From assembly GCA_005772945.1 (NCBI GenBank), contig SXIE01000151.1:1-7778 (forward strand): DNA of 7,778 nucleotides. Direction: 5' to 3'. Source of the DNA: Pseudomonadota bacterium (GTDB lineage Bacteria; Myxococcota; UBA9042; PHBI01). Numbering within the stretch: the first letter of the stretch is position 1; the number at the start of each line of letters is the position of its first letter. The notes under the pieces were generated by a model. It saw only the letters and a list, made by a program, of their open reading frames with translations, did no database searches and was not told the DNA's origin. Made by a program: the position numbers and the translations under genes. Shown in pieces: positions 1 to 7,196 of the stretch.

Positions 1-477
1 ATCGTGCACGTGTCGGCCAAGGACAAGGCCTCGAACAAGGAGCAGTCGATCCAGATCACGGCGAGCTCGGGCTTGGCCGAGACCGACGTCGATCGACTCG
101 TGAAGGAAGCCGAGGCGGCAGCCAAAGACGACGAGGTCAAGCGCCAGCTCGCCGAGGCCAAGAACGGACTCGACAGCCTCAAGTACCAGGTCGAGCGTCA
201 GCTGAAAGAGCACGGCGACAAGCTCGGCGAGAGCGAGAAGAGCGAGCTCCAGACCGCGTTGGACCATGCCAAGGACGCTCTGCAGGGCAGCGACAAGGCC
301 AAGCTCGACCAGGCCAAGGACGACCTCGAGAAGAAGGCGCACAAGCTCGCCGAGAAGATCTACAAGGCGCAGGCCGCAGGGCCCGAGGGCGGCGCCGCGG
401 ACCCCGCCGGCCCCGCGCCGGGCGGCAAGAAGTCGGGCGGTGACGATGTGATCGACGCCGAGTTCGACACGAAGTGA
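1..477 (+). CDS. dnaK: Chaperone protein DnaK (Hsp70), C-terminal fragment
   Basis: This is the last 158 residues of the Hsp70 chaperone DnaK; the gene begins left of the window. DnaK binds exposed hydrophobic segments of unfolded cytoplasmic proteins and releases them through an ATP cycle driven by DnaJ and GrpE. The reading frame is open from base 1 and begins IVHVSAKDKASNKEQ, matching the end of the substrate-binding beta-sandwich (E. coli has ILHVSAKDKNSGKEQ). It continues ITASSGL and then the charged, Lys/Glu/Ala-rich helical lid (about residues 25-125 of the fragment). A Gly/Pro/Ala-rich disordered linker follows, then the typical bacterial tail DDVIDAEFDTK. The fragment length matches the E. 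coli tail (about 480-638), so the 3' end is intact. The ATPase domain and start are not visible. The gene ends just before a strong terminator, so it is the last gene of its transcript. Identification is secure. Confidence 0.96.
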   Translation: MVHVSAKDKASNKEQSIQITASSGLAETDVDRLVKEAEAAAKDDEVKRQLAEAKNGLDSLKYQVERQLKEHGDKLGESEKSELQTALDHAKDALQGSDKAKLDQAKDDLEKKAHKLAEKIYKAQAAGPEGGAADPAGPAPGGKKSGGDDVIDAEFDTK

Positions 478-515
478 CGCCCTCGCGGGATGCCTTCGGG
501 ACCCGCGCGGAGACC

Positions 516-542
516 AGGCGCCCTCCCAAGGGGCGCCTTTTT
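516..542 (+). terminator. Intrinsic terminator downstream of dnaK
   Basis: The perfect 8-bp stem AGGCGCCC (516-523) pairs with GGGCGCCT (531-538) around a 7-base loop, and the stem runs directly into a five-T tract (538-542). This is a textbook rho-independent terminator on the + strand, 38 bases after the dnaK stop. A second, weaker hairpin lies just upstream: CGCGGG (484-489) pairs with CCCGCG (502-507) but has no T tract of its own. It could help termination or protect the dnaK 3' end. The terminator separates dnaK from the next cluster. Confidence 0.85.
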
Positions 543-591
543 CGTTTGCGACGAGGCTTCGAGCGACCGAGAGCAGGACGCAGATACCCGA

Positions 592-620
592 TTGATGCGG
601 GCGCGGAGCCGTCGTACGAT
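592..620 (+). promoter_or_regulatory. Candidate sigma70-type promoter for the Mpo1-like/lipoprotein/ferritin-like cluster
   Basis: TTGATG (592-597) is 17 bases from TACGAT (615-620). Each hexamer matches the TTGACA / TATAAT consensus at 4 of 6 positions, with ideal spacing. It lies after the dnaK terminator and before the Shine-Dalgarno at 633-636, so transcription would start near 627 with a leader of about 16 bases. It was found by eye and not tested. The rest of the 478-642 intergenic stretch shows no other feature beyond the terminator hairpins. Confidence 0.42.
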
Positions 621-632
621 ATCGCACACTTC

Positions 633-636
633 GAGG
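633..636 (+). promoter_or_regulatory. Ribosome binding site deciding the Mpo1-like start
   Basis: GAGG at 633-636 (within GAGGTG) lies 6 bases before ATG 643. It favours that start over the in-frame GTG at 697, which has no comparable purine-rich element at the right distance because it sits inside the first copy of the 39-bp duplication. Confidence 0.55.
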
Positions 637-642
637 TGCACG

Positions 643-1053
643 ATGGCTGAGCGCGTCCCGATTTTCATTCCCGAGGGCAGCCGCTCCGCGGCCTTCGTGA
701 ACGCCATTCCCGAGGGCAGCCGCTCCGCGGCCTTCGCGAGCTACGATGAATTCTGGCCCTATTACGTGTCGCAACACGTGGATCCGACCTGCCGTCGGCT
801 TCACTTCGTCGGTACCTCGCTGGTCCTGGCGATGGCCCCGAATCCGCTCCTCTGGCCGCTCATCCCGGTGGCGGGATACGGGTTCGCGTGGGTCGGGCAC
901 TTCGTCTTCGAGAAGAATCGGCCCGCGACGTTCACGTACCCGCTGTGGTCGTTGCGCGCCGACTTCCGCATGTGGCGCAAGATCGCGACCGGCCAGATGC
1001 AGGCCGAGCTCGCGCAGGCCTCCACGCTCTTCCCGCCCGCGAGCGCCGTATGA
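643..1053 (+). CDS. Mpo1-like (DUF962 / YGL010w family) membrane protein
   Basis: A 136-residue member of the Mpo1-like/DUF962 family. The yeast member Mpo1 is an ER Fe(II)-dependent dioxygenase acting on 2-hydroxy fatty acids in alpha-oxidation; bacterial homologues are small membrane proteins of mostly untested function. The family signature is clear: FWPYYVSQH (His45), TCRRLHFVGT (His54), then GYGFAWVGHFVFEKNRPATF (His86), then YPLWSLRADFRMW. The three conserved His are plausible metal ligands. Two hydrophobic segments (about 54-70 and 72-89) form a hairpin in the membrane. ATG 643 is chosen for its Shine-Dalgarno. The N-terminus is odd: residues 9-18 and 22-31 are the same decapeptide IPEGSRSAAF, from a 39-bp duplication, so this protein is 13 residues longer than its likely ancestor. 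Its stop overlaps the next gene's start (ATGA), indicating translational coupling. The family call is strong; the reaction in bacteria is inference. Confidence 0.88.
   Translation: MAERVPIFIPEGSRSAAFVNAIPEGSRSAAFASYDEFWPYYVSQHVDPTCRRLHFVGTSLVLAMAPNPLLWPLIPVAGYGFAWVGHFVFEKNRPATFTYPLWSLRADFRMWRKIATGQMQAELAQASTLFPPASAV
666..736 (+). repeat. 39-bp in-frame tandem duplication, 32 bp perfectly identical
   Basis: Bases 666-697 and 705-736 are identical over 32 bp at a period of 39 bases (13 codons). Each copy encodes IPEGSRSAAF. Because 39 is a multiple of three the reading frame is kept. No synonymous change separates the copies, so the duplication is recent or kept uniform by slippage or recombination. 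It lies entirely in the N-terminal extension of the Mpo1-like protein, before the conserved family core. Confidence 0.95.
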
Positions 1054-1772
1054 GCGCCGGTCGCCGCGCGGCGCTCGCGTTTCTCGTCGTCACCCCGCTG
1101 CTCGCCGCGTGCGATGCGGGGGCCGTCACCGGTCTGGCGCTCCTTCCGGGCGCGCTGGCGCTCCTGGTCATCGCCGGCCCGCTCGGCCGTACGGGCCGGG
1201 CTGGCGCTCCGATCCCCTGCGACGGCTACGAGGAGACCGTCTGCCAGGGCGGCCACATCCAGCGCCTGTGCTGCCCCAAGGGCGCCAAGTGCAACTTCGA
1301 CAACGGCCCGTTCATCGCGTGCGGCCACCAGACCTGCGTCGACGGCCGCGACCGCGGACGCTGCCCGTCGCCGCTCCCCCGCACCGTCGCGGCCAAAGAC
1401 GAGGCCGACTGCACGACGAAGTACGGCGGCTAGGCCCCGGCGTGCATCGGTCGCCGCGTCGCAAACGCTTGCATCCCGATGCCACCGAGCAACTACTCGG
1501 GCCCGAGCGCGAACCCCGCGTTCACTCGGTGCGGGCCGCCGAGCGCGAAGCGCTGCACGACCCACGTCCTCATCGAGGACTGCCACCCGACCCGCGCCGA
1601 GCTCGGCGCCGCCGCGTGCGACGGCGCTTGGACCAAGGTCTGCCTGGGCGGCAAGATCGACGAGCGCTGCCTGCCGGGCGGTCTCGGGGCGCCGACGTTC
1701 GAGGCCAAGACATACGTCGTGTGCGGCGACGGCTCGTGCGCGGTCGGCGACGATCGCCGCGCGTGTCCGTAA
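1050..1772 (+). pseudogene. Cys-rich two-module lipoprotein, interrupted by an in-frame TAG
   Basis: One 241-codon frame with a lipoprotein signal: a short basic N-terminus, a hydrophobic stretch and lipobox LAAC with Cys21. A second hydrophobic segment lies at about 25-46. A TAG at 1431-1433 (codon 128) interrupts the frame, which then continues unshifted to TAA at 1770-1772. Three observations argue for one broken gene. First, the downstream part is equally Cys-rich but has no signal peptide. Second, mature cysteines number 9 before and 11 after the TAG, odd in each half but 20 together, as disulfide pairing would want. Third, codons 57-106 and 190-240 are homologous modules of about 50 residues: CDGxxxxVCxGGxIxxxC at the start and CGxxxCxxGxDRxxCP (first module) or CGxxxCxxGxDxRxCP-like spacing at the end. 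If only 1050-1433 is translated, a 127-residue truncated lipoprotein with one module is made. The start overlaps the upstream stop by ATGA. I do not recognise the family; role unknown, probably extracytoplasmic and disulfide-stabilised. A sequencing error at the TAG is possible. Confidence 0.72.
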
Positions 1773-1784
1773 CGTGACCGCGCC

Positions 1785-2594
1785 GTGAACGCGCTTCGGA
1801 TCACGCATGCAGGACCACCATTTCGCGCAATCCACGAGGCGCTCGTGGGCGTCGCGATCGACTGGGCGCCGCTCGCACAGGTGGCCGCGCGGCTCGCGCC
1901 GACCGTGCTCGCGCGCGCGCAGACGATCTGGGGCTATCGCGTCCAGACGGAGTTTCGATCGATCCAGGTGATGGCGCGTTTTCTTCAGGAGGTGCTCGCC
2001 GCCGGGGATCCGCTCGAGGTCTTCGCGGGCGCTTCCGATGCGGTGATCGACGAGGTTCGTCATACGGCCCTCTGCGTTGGGGTCGTCGAGGCGCTCGGCG
2101 CGACCGCGCTCTTTCCGACCCCTCTCGCCGAGGACGAGAGTCCGAGTTTCCTCGCGCTGCCCATACCGCAGCGCGCACTCGGGACGGCACTCTCGATGCT
2201 CGCGATCAGCGAGACCCTGTCGGTGGCGCTCATCGAGGATCTGCAGAAACGCGCGACGCAGGCGACGATCCGGGCGGTGCTCACCGCGACGCTGGCCGAC
2301 GAGGACGCGCATCGCGACTTCGGGTGGGCCTACGTCGCCGCCTCGCTCGCGCGCTTTGACGCCGACGGCCGCGACTTCGCGCGCGCGGTCGCCGAGACGA
2401 CGCTCGCGCCGCATCGCGCGGGGATCGCGGACGCGCTCGGGCCGCTGCCGATGCGCCAGCGGACGCTCGACGCGTGGCCCGAGCCCGAGCTCGCGGCGCT
2501 CGGGCTGCTCGGCCCCGAGCGTGAGGCGCTCGTGAAGCAGGACGCGCTCGAGCGGGTGCTGCTGCCGCGCCTGCGATCGCTGGGGATCGCCTGA
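1785..2594 (+). CDS. Ferritin-like diiron protein
   Basis: A 269-residue, mostly helical protein with a four-helix-bundle diiron ligand pattern: Glu56 (QTEFRS), Glu90-x-x-His93 (DEVRHTAL), Glu143 (ISETLS) and Glu173-x-x-His176 (ADEDAHRDFGW). The order E...ExxH...E...ExxH is that of the ferritin-like superfamily (rubrerythrin, AurF-type N-oxygenases, ribonucleotide reductase R2), which bind two irons and react with O2 or peroxide. The exact subfamily and substrate cannot be told; oxidase, oxygenase or iron-handling roles all fit. No signal peptide or membrane segment is seen, so it is likely cytoplasmic. The start is GTG 1785, 12 bases after the lipoprotein stop and without a clear Shine-Dalgarno, so coupling to upstream translation is likely; the in-frame GTG at 1845 is an alternative. 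The stop lies 31 bases from the convergent hutH stop. The diiron fold is well supported, the function is not. Confidence 0.8.
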   Translation: MNALRITHAGPPFRAIHEALVGVAIDWAPLAQVAARLAPTVLARAQTIWGYRVQTEFRSIQVMARFLQEVLAAGDPLEVFAGASDAVIDEVRHTALCVGVVEALGATALFPTPLAEDESPSFLALPIPQRALGTALSMLAISETLSVALIEDLQKRATQATIRAVLTATLADEDAHRDFGWAYVAASLARFDADGRDFARAVAETTLAPHRAGIADALGPLPMRQRTLDAWPEPELAALGLLGPEREALVKQDALERVLLPRLRSLGIA

Positions 2595-2625
2595 GCCGCG
2601 CGGCGCGTCCCCGCCTCGAGGTCGC

Positions 2626-2629
<4 letters not shown>
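2591..2629. other. Inverted repeat spanning the convergent stop codons (possible weak bidirectional terminator)
   Basis: CTGAGC (2591-2596) and GCTCAG (2624-2629) are perfect inverted repeats with a GC-rich 27-base spacer. Each arm contains the TGA stop of one convergent gene (ferritin-like on +, hutH on -). There is no T tract on either strand, and a 6-bp stem with this loop is weak. This 31-bp gap holds no other terminator, so ends here may depend on Rho or on colliding transcription. Confidence 0.2.
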
Positions 2630-4137
<1,508 letters not shown>

Positions 4138-4144
4138 GCGGCGG

Positions 4145-4173
4145 AGAATGCGCCGGACGCGCGCGCGCTTCAA
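4145..4173 (-). promoter_or_regulatory. hutH: Candidate promoter for hutH, implying a leaderless transcript
   Basis: On the - strand, TTGAAG (4173 down to 4168) is 17 bases from CATTCT (4150 down to 4145). The -35 matches TTGACA at 4 of 6 positions and the -10 matches TATAAT at only 3 of 6. The -10 ends 7 bases before the hutH ATG at 4137, so transcription would begin at or next to the start codon, in keeping with the missing Shine-Dalgarno. The evidence is weak. Confidence 0.25.
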
Positions 4174-4192
4174 CCGACCTCTGCGAGCGGGC

Positions 4193-4221
4193 TTTACAGG
4201 CCGCGTGCGCCCCGCTACGAC
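4193..4221 (+). promoter_or_regulatory. Candidate promoter for the M16 lipoprotein gene
   Basis: TTTACA (4193-4198, 5 of 6 matches to TTGACA) is 17 bases from TACGAC (4216-4221, 3 of 6 matches to TATAAT). The start would be near 4228, leaving a leader of about 40 bases to ATG 4269. The -10 resembles the TACGAT of the candidate promoter at 615-620. The remainder of the 131-bp divergent region (4138-4268) shows no clear operator or palindrome. Confidence 0.38.
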
Positions 4222-4268
4222 CCACATGCCTCGACATCGCGAGACGTCCCGTCGCCCCGGAGAGTTGC

Positions 4269-7160
4269 ATGCGGCTGCAATCGTTCATGTTCCAGGTGGT
4301 GGCGATCGCGGCGCTCGCTGCGTGCGGCCAAGGCGATAAACCGAATCCGGACACCAAGCTGACCGTGCAGGGACCGGCGCCCGACGTGGCCGCGCCGACG
4401 CCGAGCAAGGCGGACGTGATCACCGCGACCACCGAGGTAACGCCTGCGTCGGAGGCGCCCCCGACGGCCCCCGAGAAGGTGACGAGCGTCGAGGGCATCA
4501 CCGAATACCGGCTCGACAATGGCCTCAGGGTTCTCCTCTTTCCGGATCCGTCGAAGACCACGATCACCGTGGCGTGCACCTACCTGGTCGGCTCGCGCCA
4601 CGAGGGCTACGGCGAAACGGGCATGGCGCATCTGCTCGAGCACATGCTCTTCAAGGGGACGCCGTCGCACAAGGACATCTGGGGTGAGCTCCAGAAGCGC
4701 GGCGCCGACTTCAACGGCTCGACCGACTACGATCGGACGAACTACTACGAGACGGTCGCGGCGACCGACGACAACCTCGAATGGGCGCTCGATCTCGAGG
4801 CCGATCGGATGGTCCACTCGAACGTGGCGAACGAGGACCTGCAGAAGGAGTTCTCGGTCGTCCGCAACGAGTTCGAGACCGGCGAGAACGACCCCTTCTC
4901 GATCATGCGCGAGCGCATGCTGTCGACGGCCTACCTCTGGCACAACTACGGCAAGTCGGTCATCGGCTCGCGCGCGGATATCGAGCGCGTCCCCGTCGAG
5001 AACCTGCGGCGCTTCTACGAGACGTTCTATCAGCCCGACAACGCGCTCTTGGTCGTGTCCGGCAAGATCGACGCCGCGGCGACTCTTGCACGCGTGAACA
5101 AGAAATTCGGGGTGATCCCCAAGCCCACGCGCGTCTTGCCGGCGAGCTACACCGAAGAGCCGGTGCAGGACGGCGAGCGCGCGGTGACGCTCGCGCGCAA
5201 CGGCGACACGCAGTGGATCGGGGCGATCTACCATACGGTCGCGGGGACGGATGAGGCCTTCGTGGCGAGCGAGGCGCTGGCCGAGCTCATGACGGGCGAG
5301 CCGTCGGGGCGGCTCTATCGGGCGCTGGTCGAGACCGGGATGGCGAGCCGCGTCGTGGGGATCACGCAGGGTCTGGCCGAGCCGGGTGTCATCGAATTCT
5401 ACGCGCAGGTGCCGGCCGATAGGCCGCTCGCGCCGGTGCGCGAGAAGCTGCTCGCGGTGCTCGAGGGGCTCGCGACGGAGCCGCCGACCGAGGCCGAGGT
5501 GAAGCGCTTCCAGGCCGAGTTCGCGAAGGGCTTTGCGCTCAAGATGACGAGCAACCAGGAGGTCGCGGTCGAGCTCTCGGAGTGGCAGGCGCAAGGGGAT
5601 TGGCGCCTCATGTTCGTGCATCGCGATCGGGTCGCGGCGCTGGAACCGGCGGCGGTCGCGGCGGTCGCGGCGGCGTACCTGAAGGCGTCCAACCGGACGA
5701 TGGGGACGTTCGTGCCGGACAAGGCGCCCGCGCGGAGCCCGACGCCGGGGCGGCCCGATGTGGCGGCGCTGGTGAAGGACTACGCCGGTCAGGCGGGTGC
5801 GGCGGAGGGCGAGGCGTTCGAGGCGACGATCGCGAACATCGAGCGGCGCACGACGCGCGTCGCGGTCGGGGGCGTGAAGCTGGTGATGCTGCCGAAGAGC
5901 ACGCGCGGCAAGGCGGTGCGGGGCACCTTCGTTTTGCACGTCGGCTCGGCGGAGACGCTCGCCGGACGGACGGACGCGGGCGATCTGGTGCCCGAGATGC
6001 TGCTGCGCGGGACCGAGAAGCACGACTATCAGGCGCTCAAGGACGAGCTCGCGCGCCTCAAGGCCGAGATCGACTTCGGCAACGACGGGCTCGTGCCGCA
6101 GCCCGGGGTCGTGACGGCGACGTTCTCGACGGTGCGGGAGAGCCTGCCCGAGGTGCTGGCGCTCCTGGCGGAGCTCCTGAAGACGCCGACGTTTCCGGCC
6201 GAGCAATTCACGATCGCCAAGAAGGAGCTCCTGGCGGCGCTCGAGGATCAGCTGAGCGACCCGCAGAGCCTGGCGTTCGTGGCCGCGCTGCGTGCGCTCT
6301 TCCCGTATCCGGCGAGCGATGACGTGCGCGCGATCCCGAGCGTGGCCGAGGCCGTGACGCGCGTGCGCGCCGTCACCCTGGACGATGTGAAGGCCTTTCA
6401 CAAAGACCTCTACGGGGCCTCGAACGCCGAGCTCGCGATCGTCGGGGACTTCGACCAGGCCGAGGTCCAGGCGCTCGTGACGACGCACTTCGGGGCGTGG
6501 GCCTCGCCCAAGCCGTTCACGCGCGTCGCGATGCCGTTTCTCGCCACGACCCCGGGGGCCGAGACGATCGACACGCCCGACAAGGAAGGCGGCTTCATCG
6601 CGGTCGCTCAGGGACTCGAATTGCGCGACGACGACCCGGACTACCCGGCGCTCCTGATGGCGAACTACGTGTTGGGCGGCGGCTCGGCGACGCGCCTCAA
6701 CAATCGGCTGCGCCAGAAGGAAGGCTGGTCCTACGGGGCGTTTTCGGCGCTGCGGGCGAGCGCGATCGACACGCGCGCGATCTTTCTCGCGGGCGCGCTC
6801 GTCAACCCGCAGAACGCGCCGAAGGCGATGGCGGCGCTGATCGAGGAGACCGCGTTGCTCTTGTCCAAGGGGATCCCTGACGCGGAGCTCGCGAACGCGA
6901 CGGAGAGCTGGAAGAGCGGCGTCGCGACCGAGCTCGCGAACGATCAGTATGTCGTGACGCGGCTCGCGCAGCTGCAGTTCCTCGGTCGCACGATGGCCTG
7001 GGACCAAACGCAGAACGAGGCGATCGCGGCGCTGACGGCCGCCGACGTCGCCAAGGCGCTCGCGAAGGGGCGCGTCGCGCCCGAGGCGTTTGCGCGCTTC
7101 ATCGCCGCCGATCCGAAGAAGGCCGGCGCCGAGCCCAAGGATGCGCCCGCCCCGAAGTGA
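4269..7160 (+). CDS. M16 family zinc metallopeptidase, lipoprotein, double-length
   Basis: A 963-residue M16 (pitrilysin/insulinase) peptidase carrying a lipoprotein signal: MRLQSF, a hydrophobic stretch and lipobox LAAC with Cys19. Gly20 follows the Cys, so by E. coli rules it would go to the outer membrane. A Pro/Thr/Ala-rich linker (about 20-75) tethers the catalytic part. The first M16 domain (about 80-235) has the inverted zinc motif His121-Leu-Leu-Glu124-His125 and the third ligand Glu201 in VVRNE, 76 residues on as in the family. An M16_C domain follows (about 240-425). The second half repeats the architecture (about 525-690 and 700-935), but HxxEH is replaced by Asp572, Pro575 and Glu576, so it cannot bind zinc. 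It keeps the Arg815/Tyr822 pair in LRQKEGWSY that in this family holds the substrate C-terminus. The two halves should close as one clamshell that degrades peptides or small proteins in the envelope. ATG 4269 has GGAG at 4259-4262. Longer in-frame starts (from 4017) would hide the lipobox. Its natural substrate is unknown. Confidence 0.93.
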   Translation: MRLQSFMFQVVAIAALAACGQGDKPNPDTKLTVQGPAPDVAAPTPSKADVITATTEVTPASEAPPTAPEKVTSVEGITEYRLDNGLRVLLFPDPSKTTITVACTYLVGSRHEGYGETGMAHLLEHMLFKGTPSHKDIWGELQKRGADFNGSTDYDRTNYYETVAATDDNLEWALDLEADRMVHSNVANEDLQKEFSVVRNEFETGENDPFSIMRERMLSTAYLWHNYGKSVIGSRADIERVPVENLRRFYETFYQPDNALLVVSGKIDAAATLARVNKKFGVIPKPTRVLPASYTEEPVQDGERAVTLARNGDTQWIGAIYHTVAGTDEAFVASEALAELMTGEPSGRLYRALVETGMASRVVGITQGLAEPGVIEFYAQVPADRPLAPVREKLLAVLEGLATEPPTEAEVKRFQAEFAKGFALKMTSNQEVAVELSEWQAQGDWRLMFVHRDRVAALEPAAVAAVAAAYLKASNRTMGTFVPDKAPARSPTPGRPDVAALVKDYAGQAGAAEGEAFEATIANIERRTTRVAVGGVKLVMLPKSTRGKAVRGTFVLHVGSAETLAGRTDAGDLVPEMLLRGTEKHDYQALKDELARLKAEIDFGNDGLVPQPGVVTATFSTVRESLPEVLALLAELLKTPTFPAEQFTIAKKELLAALEDQLSDPQSLAFVAALRALFPYPASDDVRAIPSVAEAVTRVRAVTLDDVKAFHKDLYGASNAELAIVGDFDQAEVQALVTTHFGAWASPKPFTRVAMPFLATTPGAETIDTPDKEGGFIAVAQGLELRDDDPDYPALLMANYVLGGGSATRLNNRLRQKEGWSYGAFSALRASAIDTRAIFLAGALVNPQNAPKAMAALIEETALLLSKGIPDAELANATESWKSGVATELANDQYVVTRLAQLQFLGRTMAWDQTQNEAIAALTAADVAKALAKGRVAPEAFARFIAADPKKAGAEPKDAPAPK

Positions 7161-7169
7161 GCCTTCGGG
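7151..7169 (+). terminator. Hairpin at the M16 stop codon (T-less terminator-like)
   Basis: CCCGAAG (7151-7157) pairs perfectly with CTTCGGG (7163-7169) around a 5-base loop holding most of the TGA stop. No T tract follows, so it is not a classical intrinsic terminator. It may act as a 3' end stabiliser or contribute to termination between the two convergent genes. Confidence 0.33.
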
Positions 7170-7196
7170 ACGAGCGGCGGCCTGGGGATCACTTCG
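7153..7196. other. 8-bp inverted repeat joining the two convergent stop codons
   Basis: CGAAGTGA (7153-7160) and TCACTTCG (7189-7196) are perfect inverted repeats. Each arm is the last codons and stop of one of the convergent genes, both ending Lys-stop (AAG TGA). The structure competes with the smaller hairpin at 7151-7169. It could act in both directions, but chance from similar gene ends is also possible. Confidence 0.28.

Noticed and set aside
1431..1433. Selenocysteine recoding
   Set aside because: The codon is TAG, not TGA. Only amber suppression or pyrrolysine would apply, and nothing in the window supports those.
1479..1772. Independent small gene starting at ATG 1479
   Set aside because: It has no signal peptide or Shine-Dalgarno, is in the same frame as the upstream lipoprotein, and carries a module homologous to the one before the TAG. 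It is better read as the distal part of a broken gene.
4138..4227. 30-codon N-terminal extension of hutH from ATG 4227
   Set aside because: Arg-rich and outside the normal HutH start; the 503-residue form already has the family length.
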